From: Solobacterium moorei
Lineage (GTDB): Bacteria; Bacillota_I; Bacilli_A; Erysipelotrichales; Erysipelotrichaceae
Assembly: GCF_036323475.1 (NCBI RefSeq)
Contig: NZ_AP028934.1
Span: forward strand, 930,001-994,000
DNA length: 64,000 bases
Direction of reading: 5' to 3'
Each line of letters starts with the position of its first letter. The first letter of the stretch is position 1. Shown in pieces: positions 8,627-16,770 of this stretch. A program made the position numbers and the translations under genes. The notes under the pieces are model-generated. The model made no database searches. It saw nothing but the letters and a program-made list of their open reading frames with translations, and was not told where the DNA came from.

Positions 8627-10081
8627 ATGACAATGACATGCAGGAATAATATAAAACACGACAGTATAATATTTGATACTATTGATAACTTAGTACCACC
8701 AGATCACATGGTCAGAAAGCTTGAAGAAGCTGTTGACTGGAACTTTATATATCCTCTGGTAAAGGATCTGTATAGTTCTGAAGGAAGACCATCCATTGAT
8801 CCGGTGGTTTTATTTAAGATGATATTCATTAACTTCTGTTTTGGCATCAACAGTATGAGAAAAACCTGTAAGGAAATAGAAGTAAATCTGGCATACAGAT
8901 GGTTTATAGGATATGAAATGTTTGAGAGTATTCCAAATTATTCTACCTGGAGCCAGAACTATATACGTAGATATGGAGATTCTGATATATTTGAACAAAT
9001 ATTCAATAGAATACTTAAGGAAGCTATGGATGCAGGATTTGTTGATCTCGAAACAGTGTTTGGAGACGGAACACACGTTAAAGCCAATGCAAATAAAAGA
9101 AAACATACAGATGCAGAAATAGAAATCACAAAAAAATGTTTTGAAGATTCCCTGCTTGAGGAAATAAACCAAGAAAGAGCATTAGATGGTAAAAAAGAAT
9201 TTCACTCATTAAACAGAACAGAACTGGATTTTGATTCTGAAACAGGAGAAGAAATAGAGATAGTAAAAACAAAAAGAGTAAAGCAAAGTACTACTGATCC
9301 TGAATCCGGGAATTATCATAAAGGAGAACATGAAGAATGTTTTGCGTATGAACAGCAGACATTCTGTGATAAACATGGATTCGTATTGAGCTTTGATACA
9401 GTCCCTGGAAATATACATGACAGTGTTTCATTCTTTGGTGCATACAGACATCTTCAGGGAAAATTTGGAGATCAAATTAAAAATGTATGTTTAGATGCAG
9501 GATATAAAACACCAGCCATTGCCAAAGAGATAATAGATAATCATCAGCAGCCAATACTTCCATATAAAAGACCTCAGACGAAGAAAGGCTTTTTCCCAAA
9601 AAGAGAATATGTGTATGACGAACACTATGACTGGTATATATGTCCAAACAATCAAACATTGACATATACAACAGTGAACCGACAAGGGTACAGGCAATAC
9701 AAGAGTAATCCATTAATATGTGCCAGCTGTCCGTTGAAAGATAAATGCACCAAAAGCAAGAATAATACAAAAGTGATAACCAGACATGTATGGGCACCCT
9801 ATCTTGAAGCAGCAGAAGAGATAAGGTATACCCCATTATGGAAGGAAATATATCCATTACGCAAACAGACAATCGAGAGAGTATTTGCGGAGGATAAGGA
9901 GAATCATTGCTTGAGATTCACACGAGAAAGAGGGTTAAAGAAAAATCGACATAGAACGTCGATGATTTTTGCATGCCATAATCTAGAAAGAATGGCACGA
10001 TGGAAATGGGAAGCAAATCCATTTTTAAGCTTAATACCTCAAAATCAGTACTTTGTCTTATTGGAAAGTCAATATTATTGA
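8627..10081 (+). CDS. IS1182-family transposase
   Basis: A 484-residue DDE-type transposase. The N-terminal part has the IS1182 pattern LVPPDHMVRKLEE followed by EGRPSIDPVVLFKMIFI. The catalytic core includes VFGDGTHVKANANK (first Asp), NVCLDAGYKTP (second Asp) and, near the C-terminus, RKQTIERVFAEDKENHCLR (Glu). A Cys cluster (ICASCPLKDKC) precedes the last motif, as in this family. The ATG at 8627 is preferred over an in-frame GTG at 8618, which abuts the GGAGA ribosome site. The frame is intact, so the enzyme may be active. Confidence 0.92.
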   Translation: MTMTCRNNIKHDSIIFDTIDNLVPPDHMVRKLEEAVDWNFIYPLVKDLYSSEGRPSIDPVVLFKMIFINFCFGINSMRKTCKEIEVNLAYRWFIGYEMFESIPNYSTWSQNYIRRYGDSDIFEQIFNRILKEAMDAGFVDLETVFGDGTHVKANANKRKHTDAEIEITKKCFEDSLLEEINQERALDGKKEFHSLNRTELDFDSETGEEIEIVKTKRVKQSTTDPESGNYHKGEHEECFAYEQQTFCDKHGFVLSFDTVPGNIHDSVSFFGAYRHLQGKFGDQIKNVCLDAGYKTPAIAKEIIDNHQQPILPYKRPQTKKGFFPKREYVYDEHYDWYICPNNQTLTYTTVNRQGYRQYKSNPLICASCPLKDKCTKSKNNTKVITRHVWAPYLEAAEEIRYTPLWKEIYPLRKQTIERVFAEDKENHCLRFTRERGLKKNRHRTSMIFACHNLERMARWKWEANPFLSLIPQNQYFVLLESQYY

Positions 10082-10099
10082 AGTTTACAGACAAAATAA

Positions 10100-10127
10100 A
10101 AAGTGACATCGTTTAAAATGTCACTTT
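10100..10127. terminator. Hairpin at the right IS end
   Basis: AAAGTGACAT (10100-10109) pairs perfectly with ATGTCACTTT (10118-10127). It lies just after the transposase stop and before the right inverted repeat. Confidence 0.7.
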
Positions 10128-10139
10128 GTCAACACTCTG

Positions 10140-10164
10140 AAACTGCCGTAGGGCAGTTTTTTAA
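10140..10164 (+). terminator. Right copy of the duplicated hairpin with T tract (original bcp terminator)
   Basis: The same 20-base palindrome as at 8451-8470, here followed by further Ts. This is the ancestral bcp terminator, now 1.7 kb away from bcp and directly upstream of the flavoprotein reductase gene. Confidence 0.85.
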
Positions 10165-10240
10165 ATTTAGATGGCAAAAGAATGTGATTTAAGATAATAT
10201 AAGATTAGGTATTTGTTAATAAATACACATGGAGGGAAAA

Positions 10241-12814
10241 ATGAATAATTACGCAAAGATTGCACTCAGTTCATTGATGGCTTTGTCTCTTGTTGCATGT
10301 TCAGGTGGCAAGTATAAAGCTGGAACTTACACGGGTGTAGCGGCTGGACGTAATGGTGACGTTAAGGTTGAAGTTACTGTTTCAGCAAACAAGATTGAGT
10401 CTGTAAAAGTGGTAGAGCAGCAAGAAACAGAGAGTATTGCGACAGAAGCTTTAACAACAGTTCCAGAAGCAATTGTAAAGAACCAGTCAGCAAACGTTGA
10501 CACAGTCTCTGGCGCAACAATCACATCAAAAGCTATCATCGAGGCAGCTAAGAATGCTTTAGAACAAGCAGGTGCTAAGGATGATGGCAGTGCGAAGAAG
10601 CATGAAAATGTAAAGGTGACATATAAGGAAGGTACATATACAGGTACTGGCACAGGTTATAATGGTCCTATCAACTTAACAGTTACATTTACAAAGGATG
10701 GTATTTCCGAAATCGATTATAGTGACAACAAAGAAACAAATCATATCGGAACACCAGCATTTGATTATTTAGTAGCAGATGCTAAGGAAGCAAATGGTGC
10801 AGGCATCGATGTTATTTCAGGTGCTACATTTACTTCAATTGGTTTCAAGAATGCCCTAATTGACGCAGCAAAACAGGCAGAAGCTAGTGATTTAGATGGC
10901 TTTAAGAAGAATACAGTAGAACATAAAGCGGGTGAAGCAATCGAAAAGACAACTGACGTTGTTGTAGTAGGTGCTGGTGGTGCTGGTATGGCTACAGCAG
11001 TACAATCTGCACAGAATGGTAATTCAGTTGTTGTATTAGAAGTGAATGCCGAAATCGGTGGTAACACAGTTGCTTCTGGTGGACAGTTCCAGTCTGCACA
11101 ATCATACTTAGTTTGGGATCCGGCTGATCCAGATGCAACAACAGGAGTTTATAAGGGTGTTACATACAACAAAGTTCATAACGCTACTGGTAACATCAAG
11201 GTATTAAAGGAAATCCTTAACTGGAATGAAAAGGAATTCGATAGCAAGTACTTTGATAACACGCCATTTGTAGCAGGTGATATTGAAACATTGTCACATG
11301 CTGGTGTGCACGCGGAATACTTAAGTACATTAAAAGAATTGAAGAGTGAGATTCAGGCTTACTTGAACTGGGCGCAGCCACAGTTAGATGCAGGTAAGGC
11401 AGAAGGTGAAATCACATTATTCTCAACTCCAAATCTACATATCTTCCAGACATATTATGGTGGATTAAGACCAAACGCTGAAAAGACATCATGGATCTAT
11501 GGCTCATATGATCTTGTCAAGCAGTTCGTTGATGGTGGACAAGACCTCAAAGGTTGGTTAGAAAATCAAGGTGCAATCTTTGATAACTCTATTCAGCCAA
11601 TTATTGTAGGTGCTTTATGGAATCGTGAAAATGACTTCAAGGGAAGTGATCTTGATGGAGATGGAACACCAGATCCAGATGGAAAGAATGTAAAGGGTAA
11701 GACAGTTTGGAATACATACTTTGCAACAACTAAGAAGACATTACTTGAAACAGCTGCTAACCATGCAGACAATGAAATCATGTTACGTACAAAGGTAACA
11801 GAACTTATCACAGATAAGGATGGAAAAGTGGTTGGTGTTAAGGGTGTTCAATATGATGGCACTCCAGTAACAATCCATGCTAAGAAGGGTGTAGTACTCG
11901 CAACTGGTGGGTACGCTGCAGATATTAAGCGTGTTATGGAAACAAATGACTACTGGGCTGATGGTGATATCACAACACATACACGTACAACAAACCGTTC
12001 TTCATTAGTAGGCTCTGGTATTGATATGGGCGTTGCTGTTGGTGCAGAAACAACAGGTATGGGCTTTGCTCAGATGATGCCTATCTCTTGGGTAGATAAT
12101 GGCAACCTTGCATTTGGTGGTGGACACTATGCAATCTATATTAACCCTACAACTGGTAAGCGTTTCGTTAATGAAACAGGTGAGCGTGACGTGTTATCAC
12201 TAGCTGAATTTGAAAATGGTGTAAGCTTTAATGGCACAAATGGAACAATTATGGATATCGCAAACTCCAACCAATTAGTTCCTGGTCCATATCCTTATGG
12301 AACACCAAAGGATGAAGATCTAACTCTTTGGGAAAGTGATGTTAAGGATAGACAGTACACAAGAACTGTTGATCAGTTAGGTGAGTTGTTCAAGCAGTTA
12401 GGCTTTGAATGCACACAAGAAGAAGTTATCAATACAATCAAGGAATATGATATGGCATTGATGACAGGTACTGAAAATACATTGAATCCAACAAAGACTG
12501 GTTGGACAACATTGATTGGTACAGCTGAAAAGGATGAAAATGGTAAGTATATCGTTGATACTTATAAACTTGAAGGTGTGAAGCTAAAGATTAGATTATT
12601 AGCTCCATCTACACACCATACAATGGGTGGTTTAGGGGTTGATGCACAGCGTCACGTATTAGATAAAGATGGTAATATCATCAAGGGTCTATACGCTGCT
12701 GGTGAAGTAACTGGTGGTATCCACGGTGGTAACCGTTTAGGTGGTAATGCGATTGTTGAAATTTTCGTTTCAGGTCGTACAGCTGCTGATACAATCGTTG
12801 CAGACAACAAGTAA
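10241..12814 (+). CDS. Secreted flavoprotein reductase (fumarate/urocanate reductase-like) with two FMN-binding domains
   Basis: An 857-residue lipoprotein (lipobox LVAC, lipidated Cys near residue 19). Two FMN_bind domains follow, with the covalent-flavin motifs VSGATITS near 89 and ISGATFTS near 193, where ApbE-type enzymes attach FMN through phosphate to Thr. From about 238 it is a flavocytochrome-c-type FAD reductase: FAD site VVVGAGGAGMATAVQ, GKRFVNETGERD with the likely catalytic Arg, and C-terminal THHTMGG and GGNRLGGNA. It probably passes electrons to an extracellular unsaturated acid such as fumarate or urocanate; the substrate is not deducible here. The ATG at 10241 is chosen because GGAGGG lies just upstream and overlaps the earlier ATG at 10229. 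Confidence 0.85.
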   Translation: MNNYAKIALSSLMALSLVACSGGKYKAGTYTGVAAGRNGDVKVEVTVSANKIESVKVVEQQETESIATEALTTVPEAIVKNQSANVDTVSGATITSKAIIEAAKNALEQAGAKDDGSAKKHENVKVTYKEGTYTGTGTGYNGPINLTVTFTKDGISEIDYSDNKETNHIGTPAFDYLVADAKEANGAGIDVISGATFTSIGFKNALIDAAKQAEASDLDGFKKNTVEHKAGEAIEKTTDVVVVGAGGAGMATAVQSAQNGNSVVVLEVNAEIGGNTVASGGQFQSAQSYLVWDPADPDATTGVYKGVTYNKVHNATGNIKVLKEILNWNEKEFDSKYFDNTPFVAGDIETLSHAGVHAEYLSTLKELKSEIQAYLNWAQPQLDAGKAEGEITLFSTPNLHIFQTYYGGLRPNAEKTSWIYGSYDLVKQFVDGGQDLKGWLENQGAIFDNSIQPIIVGALWNRENDFKGSDLDGDGTPDPDGKNVKGKTVWNTYFATTKKTLLETAANHADNEIMLRTKVTELITDKDGKVVGVKGVQYDGTPVTIHAKKGVVLATGGYAADIKRVMETNDYWADGDITTHTRTTNRSSLVGSGIDMGVAVGAETTGMGFAQMMPISWVDNGNLAFGGGHYAIYINPTTGKRFVNETGERDVLSLAEFENGVSFNGTNGTIMDIANSNQLVPGPYPYGTPKDEDLTLWESDVKDRQYTRTVDQLGELFKQLGFECTQEEVINTIKEYDMALMTGTENTLNPTKTGWTTLIGTAEKDENGKYIVDTYKLEGVKLKIRLLAPSTHHTMGGLGVDAQRHVLDKDGNIIKGLYAAGEVTGGIHGGNRLGGNAIVEIFVSGRTAADTIVADNK

Positions 12815-12826
12815 AACGAACTTGGG

Positions 12827-12856
12827 AAGAGGTACAAGTGACCTCTTTCTTTTTTC
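12827..12856 (+). terminator. Terminator after the flavoprotein reductase gene
   Basis: AAGAGGT (12827-12833) and ACCTCTT (12841-12847) form the stem, followed by TCTTTTTTCT. Confidence 0.8.
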
Positions 12857-12899
12857 TATCCTTTCATTCATGGTATAATCGCTAAGAAGAGGTATTATT

Positions 12900-13475
12900 A
12901 TGCGCAAAATATTTACATTTCTATCGGTATTATTCATAGCCGTAACAGTTTATATTGTTTATGGAACGTTTCAATCTGCACAAAAGTTTGAAGAGGGTTC
13001 TATTCAAAACGCTAATAGAGCCAATGCATTATCACAGCAGATTGCAGATGCACAAGCATTACAACAAGAAACATCTTCAGAAGAGTATACAAAGCTTGAA
13101 ACGATGTTCAATGCGGGACATGCAGTAGCACAAGCACAGACACAGGCTCTGCAAGATCAAACGGATGTAATAAGTCCAGAGCTGCAATCAGCGATGGAGA
13201 CATATATTACTGCAGGTGATAATGGTAACTTCATGTCAGTATGGTATCCGATAGATGGCGCATATACATGGTCATTTGCGCCAACGTTTATATTCTCGGG
13301 TTCAAGTCAAAAAGTGATTTGGACTTTAAGCGATGGGACAAATATGCTTGCGTGGGTACAAGGCTATTATGATGTTAGTACAAATCATTTTTCAAATCTT
13401 GTATTGAATTATAGCCAATATGGAAATCCAAATGGCAGAGAACTAAAAGGAAGTTCTGTGGAGGCTTGGTACTAA
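12900..13475 (+). CDS. Membrane-anchored extracytoplasmic protein of unknown function
   Basis: A 191-residue protein with one N-terminal membrane segment (about residues 4-22), then a long Gln/Ala-rich helix (about 35-90, likely coiled coil) and a C-terminal strand-rich domain with aromatic residues (WYPIDGAYTWSFAPTF, MLAWVQGYYD). No family motif is recognised. Its stop is one base before the start of the next gene, another anchored protein of similar size, so the two are almost certainly cotranscribed and may work together at the cell surface. An AAGAGG ribosome site precedes the ATG. Confidence 0.7.
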   Translation: MRKIFTFLSVLFIAVTVYIVYGTFQSAQKFEEGSIQNANRANALSQQIADAQALQQETSSEEYTKLETMFNAGHAVAQAQTQALQDQTDVISPELQSAMETYITAGDNGNFMSVWYPIDGAYTWSFAPTFIFSGSSQKVIWTLSDGTNMLAWVQGYYDVSTNHFSNLVLNYSQYGNPNGRELKGSSVEAWY

Positions 13476-13476
13476 T

Positions 13477-14088
13477 ATGAAGAGACTGGCGAGTTTTGTT
13501 ATATGTTTGTTATGTGCACTTATCACGGTAGTTACTTTCGTTTTGATTTGGGAATGGGGTAATCGAAGAAATATGGAATGGCTATCTCAACTACGTGAGA
13601 TAGAAGGATTAGAGAATCAATTGTCAGAGATACCATCTGGATATGTAAATGGTTTTGGGGAAAGTGATACAATTTATGCTTCCTCTAAGCGTGTATCTTC
13701 AGATACTGCAATGATGGATCAACTTTGGACGACTGCCTTTGTTTGGAATTCACCGGAGGAATATGCAACCCAAAGGGCAAGTATCATCTCTACATATAAC
13801 TTAAAAACAGATACACAGTTTTTTAATGAAGGGATGAAAGATCCAACAAGTATTACGGATGGTTCAAATCCTACGTTTGAGGGTCTATCGGATATGAAGT
13901 ACCTCAAGCAGGATATACAACTTGTGTCAATAAAGGAAGATGTATATCGCTACTTTGTACGCATCAGTTACTACACGGCAAATCATCGTTCGGAAACACC
14001 GTATCGTTTCTGTTATATCTTCTGTGATATTGACGCAAATCAACAAATCACCAACTTGGAATATTATTCCTCAAAGGGTTGGGAATAA
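13477..14088 (+). CDS. Membrane-anchored extracytoplasmic protein of unknown function
   Basis: A 203-residue protein with an N-terminal membrane anchor (about residues 7-25, flanked by Lys/Arg) followed by a soluble domain rich in Asp, Tyr and Ser. There are no Cys pairs or catalytic motifs that I recognise. The C-terminal half (about 115-200) reads as a compact beta domain (YRYFVRISYYTANHRSETPY). It follows the preceding anchored protein with a one-base gap and ends at a terminator, so the pair forms a two-gene unit. Confidence 0.7.
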   Translation: MKRLASFVICLLCALITVVTFVLIWEWGNRRNMEWLSQLREIEGLENQLSEIPSGYVNGFGESDTIYASSKRVSSDTAMMDQLWTTAFVWNSPEEYATQRASIISTYNLKTDTQFFNEGMKDPTSITDGSNPTFEGLSDMKYLKQDIQLVSIKEDVYRYFVRISYYTANHRSETPYRFCYIFCDIDANQQITNLEYYSSKGWE

Positions 14089-14096
14089 GTGAAATG

Positions 14097-14125
14097 AATC
14101 TATCCTATATAGGGTAGATTTTTTG
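14097..14125 (+). terminator. Terminator after the anchored-protein pair
   Basis: ATCTATCC (14098-14105) pairs with GGGTAGAT (14112-14119), including one G-T pair, followed by a run of T. Confidence 0.75.
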
Positions 14126-14417
14126 TGGTTAACATATTTTATATGCAAGGGTTTCATGAATGATGAAAGTGAAATCCAATCACTTTCATGGTAGAGATGA
14201 TTGATACGATAGTTACAAAAATAATTTTGATGAAAAAACATTACATTTTTTAAAAAGTCCTTTATAGATGCGGACTTTTTAAAATGAAAGTTTTTAGGTG
14301 ATTAAATGAATACAATTTTCATAACAATGATGCTTGTTTTTTATGCGGTGAGAGGGTATTATTCTTGTATACAAAATAATAGTTGGAAATGCAACTATTA
14401 TTATATGGAGGGGTAAA
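14126..14417 (+). other. Leader region of nrdD with three hairpins
   Basis: The spacer has no gene but three clean stem-loops. ATGAAAGTGA (14163-14172) pairs with TCACTTTCAT (14180-14189). AAAAAGTCC (14252-14260) pairs with GGACTTTTT (14272-14280), a terminator-like shape. The third is a perfect 11-pair stem just before the nrdD ribosome site. The second could be an attenuator or the terminator of an untranslated RNA. I see no NrdR box or known riboswitch motif. Confidence 0.45.
14375..14402 (+). promoter_or_regulatory. Perfect hairpin next to the nrdD ribosome site
   Basis: Arms 14375-14385 and 14392-14402 form an 11-pair stem with a GAAATG loop, ending 5 bases before the GGAGGGG ribosome site. 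It may stabilise the message or affect translation. Confidence 0.5.
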
Positions 14418-16622
14418 ATGAACGTAATTAAGCGTAGTGGCGAGGAACTCGCTTTCGATGTTTCGAAGATTGAAAATGCGATTACAAAGGCAAATAACGC
14501 AACAGATTTGTCACATCGTACAACAGCAAAAGTAATCCGTGATATTACAGAACGTGTTTCTAGCAAGTGCAAATCTCTAAAGAGATCTGTATCTGTTGAA
14601 GAAATTCAAGATATGGTTGAAAACGAATTAATGAAGGCACAGGTTTTCCAAGTGGCGCATAACTATATTACATATCGTTATGAACGTGCTTTAGTTCGTA
14701 AGGCAAATACTACAGACCAAAAGATTCTTTCCTTATTAGAAAGAAACAATGAAGAAGCTAAACAAGAAAACTCCAATAAAAATCCAACTGTAAATAGTAC
14801 ACAGCGTGACTACATGGCGGGTGAAGTTTCTAAAGATATCACAAAGCGTTTTTTATTGCCTCAAGATATCTATGAAGCACATGAAAAGGGTATTATCCAT
14901 TTCCATGATTCAGATTACTTTGCACAACCAATGTATAACTGTTGTTTAGTCAATCTAGAGGACATGTTACAAAATGGGACAGTCATTTCAGGTACTGCAA
15001 TTGAAAAACCTCATAGTTTTGCGACTGCTTGCAATATCGCAACACAAATCATTGCGCAGGTAGCTTCAAACCAATATGGTGGACAAACAATTACACTATC
15101 TCATCTTGCACCATTTGTTGAAGTATCACGTCAAAAGCATCGTCGTAACGTTGCGGAAGAATTGGCTATAGCAGGAATCGAAGTTGATAATGACAAGATT
15201 AATGCACTTGCAGAATTGCGTGTACGTAAGGAGATCACAACAGGTGTACAGACAATTCAGTATCAAATCATTACACTGATGACTACAAATGGACAGGCAC
15301 CTTTCGTGACAGTGTTTATGTATCTAGATGAAGTGGAAGCTGGTCAGACAAGAGATGACCTTGCGCTTATCATCGAAGAGATGCTCAAGCAAAGAATGAC
15401 AGGTGTTAAGAACGAAAAAGGTATCTATATTACACCGGCATTCCCTAAACTGATCTATGCGTTAGATGAAGATAATGTATATGAAGATAGCAAGTATTAC
15501 TACTTAACAAAACTTGCGGCTGAATGTACTGCGAAGAGAATGGTACCTGACTATATCTCTGCTAAAGTAATGAAGAACCTTAAGAACGGTGATGTATATC
15601 CATGTATGGGATGTCGTTCCTTCTTAACAGTAGACCGCTTTACAGATAAAGATTTAGGAAATATTGCGGAAGCAGAGAACTATGATCGTAATCACCATAA
15701 ATACTATGGAAGATTTAACCAAGGTGTTGTAACAATTAACTTAGTTGATGTGGCATGTTCTTCAAAGGGAAATGAAGAAGAGTTCTGGAAGATCTTTGAT
15801 GAAAGATTAAATCTCTGCTATAGAGCATTGATGATTCGTCATAAGAGATTGCTTGGAACACCATCTGATGTAGCACCTATCTTATGGCAATATGGTGCGA
15901 TTGCTCGTTTGAAGAAGGGTGAGGTTATCGATAAACTATTGTTTAATGGATATAGCACAATTTCATTAGGCTATGGTGGCTTATATGAGTGTGTACACTA
16001 TATGACTGGTACATCTCATACAACAGAGAAGGGCAAAGAGTTTGGTATGCGTGTAATGCAGCACTTGAATGATGCTTGCAACAAATGGAAGGCTGAAACA
16101 AATATTGACTTCTCCGTATATGGAACACCGATGGAGTCTACAACATACAAGTTTGCAAAGTGTCTACAAGAGCGTTTTGGAATAATCAAGGGTGTTACAG
16201 ACCGTGCATATATTACAAATAGTTATCATGTACATGTTGCTGAAGATATCAATGCATTTGATAAGCTAACGTTAGAATCTGACTTCCAACAGTTATCTCC
16301 AGGTGGCGCAATCAGCTATGTAGAAGTTCCGAATATGCAGAATAACATTCCTGCAGTACTTGCACTTATGAAGCATATCTATAATACAATTACATACGCT
16401 GAATTGAATACAAAGAGTGACTATTGCCAAGTATGTGGATATGATGGCGAAATTAGTATCGTTGAAGATGAACACCATAAGTTAATTTGGAAGTGCCCAT
16501 GTTGCGGTAATACAGATCAAACAAAGATGAACGTGGCACGTCGAACATGTGGTTATATTGGAACACAATTCTGGAATCAAGGAAGAACACAAGAAATCAA
16601 AGAACGCGTACTACACCTATAA
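14418..16622 (+). CDS. nrdD: Anaerobic (class III) ribonucleoside-triphosphate reductase
   Basis: A 734-residue glycyl-radical enzyme that makes deoxyribonucleotides without oxygen. An ATP-cone regulatory domain occupies about residues 1-95 (MNVIKRSGEELAFDVSKIEN). The C-terminal part has a four-Cys zinc site (CQVCG and CPCCG near 673-698) and the radical motif RRTCGYIGTQFWNQ near 706, where the Gly of CGYIG carries the radical. The enzyme needs the radical-SAM activase NrdG, which usually follows directly. Here an insertion sequence follows instead, and no nrdG occurs in the window. The IS target duplication includes the nrdD stop codon, but the coding sequence is intact. Confidence 0.95.
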   Translation: MNVIKRSGEELAFDVSKIENAITKANNATDLSHRTTAKVIRDITERVSSKCKSLKRSVSVEEIQDMVENELMKAQVFQVAHNYITYRYERALVRKANTTDQKILSLLERNNEEAKQENSNKNPTVNSTQRDYMAGEVSKDITKRFLLPQDIYEAHEKGIIHFHDSDYFAQPMYNCCLVNLEDMLQNGTVISGTAIEKPHSFATACNIATQIIAQVASNQYGGQTITLSHLAPFVEVSRQKHRRNVAEELAIAGIEVDNDKINALAELRVRKEITTGVQTIQYQIITLMTTNGQAPFVTVFMYLDEVEAGQTRDDLALIIEEMLKQRMTGVKNEKGIYITPAFPKLIYALDEDNVYEDSKYYYLTKLAAECTAKRMVPDYISAKVMKNLKNGDVYPCMGCRSFLTVDRFTDKDLGNIAEAENYDRNHHKYYGRFNQGVVTINLVDVACSSKGNEEEFWKIFDERLNLCYRALMIRHKRLLGTPSDVAPILWQYGAIARLKKGEVIDKLLFNGYSTISLGYGGLYECVHYMTGTSHTTEKGKEFGMRVMQHLNDACNKWKAETNIDFSVYGTPMESTTYKFAKCLQERFGIIKGVTDRAYITNSYHVHVAEDINAFDKLTLESDFQQLSPGGAISYVEVPNMQNNIPAVLALMKHIYNTITYAELNTKSDYCQVCGYDGEISIVEDEHHKLIWKCPCCGNTDQTKMNVARRTCGYIGTQFWNQGRTQEIKERVLHL

Positions 16623-16623
16623 G
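16616..16623. repeat. Left 8-bp target duplication of the ISL3-type element
   Basis: CCTATAAG, identical to 18261-18268. It includes the nrdD stop TAA (16620-16622). Confidence 0.8.
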
Positions 16624-16681
16624 CCTAATGTAAAATAACTTGGGGTTTTAGAAAAAACCGCTTTAAAATTACATGGGGGTA

Positions 16682-16740
16682 AAAAGGTAGAAATTGTAGA
16701 TGAGAATAATGTCTCTTGTCTACGATTTCTACCTTTTATA
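16682..16740. terminator. Long terminator hairpin between nrdD and the transposase gene
   Basis: Arms 16682-16700 and 16719-16737 pair over 19 positions with one mismatch and have A/T runs on both sides, so it can stop both transcripts. Confidence 0.8.
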
Positions 16741-16770
16741 TGTGCTAAGAAAGAAATGTTTTATTGTTAA

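Larger units (their letters stand above)
8471..10139 (+). mobile_element. Complete IS1182-family insertion sequence
   Basis: The element is 1669 bases long. Its ends are inverted repeats: CAGCCTGTTGACAAA on the left and, read inward from the right, CAGAGTGTTGACAAA (13 of 15 match). It carries one transposase gene, outward terminators at both ends and an internal promoter. It is flanked by identical 20-base palindromes, the duplicated target. An intact reading frame, good ends and a perfect target duplication suggest a recent insertion. Confidence 0.92.

Noticed and set aside
9477-9872. Minus-strand open frame in the IS1182-type transposase gene
   Set aside because: Cys/Tyr/Leu-rich composition typical of antisense of an A-rich gene; no ribosome site.
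8451-10159. The two 20-base palindromes as extended terminal repeats of the IS1182-type element
   Set aside because: They are in direct, identical copy, lie outside the inverted repeats and form a terminator of bcp, so they are a target duplication.
16657-16680. Alternative left end of the ISL3-type element at the CGCTTTAAAATTAC repeat
   Set aside because: The match to the right end is good, but no target duplication fits there, whereas CCTATAAG duplicates exactly with ends at 16624 and 18260.
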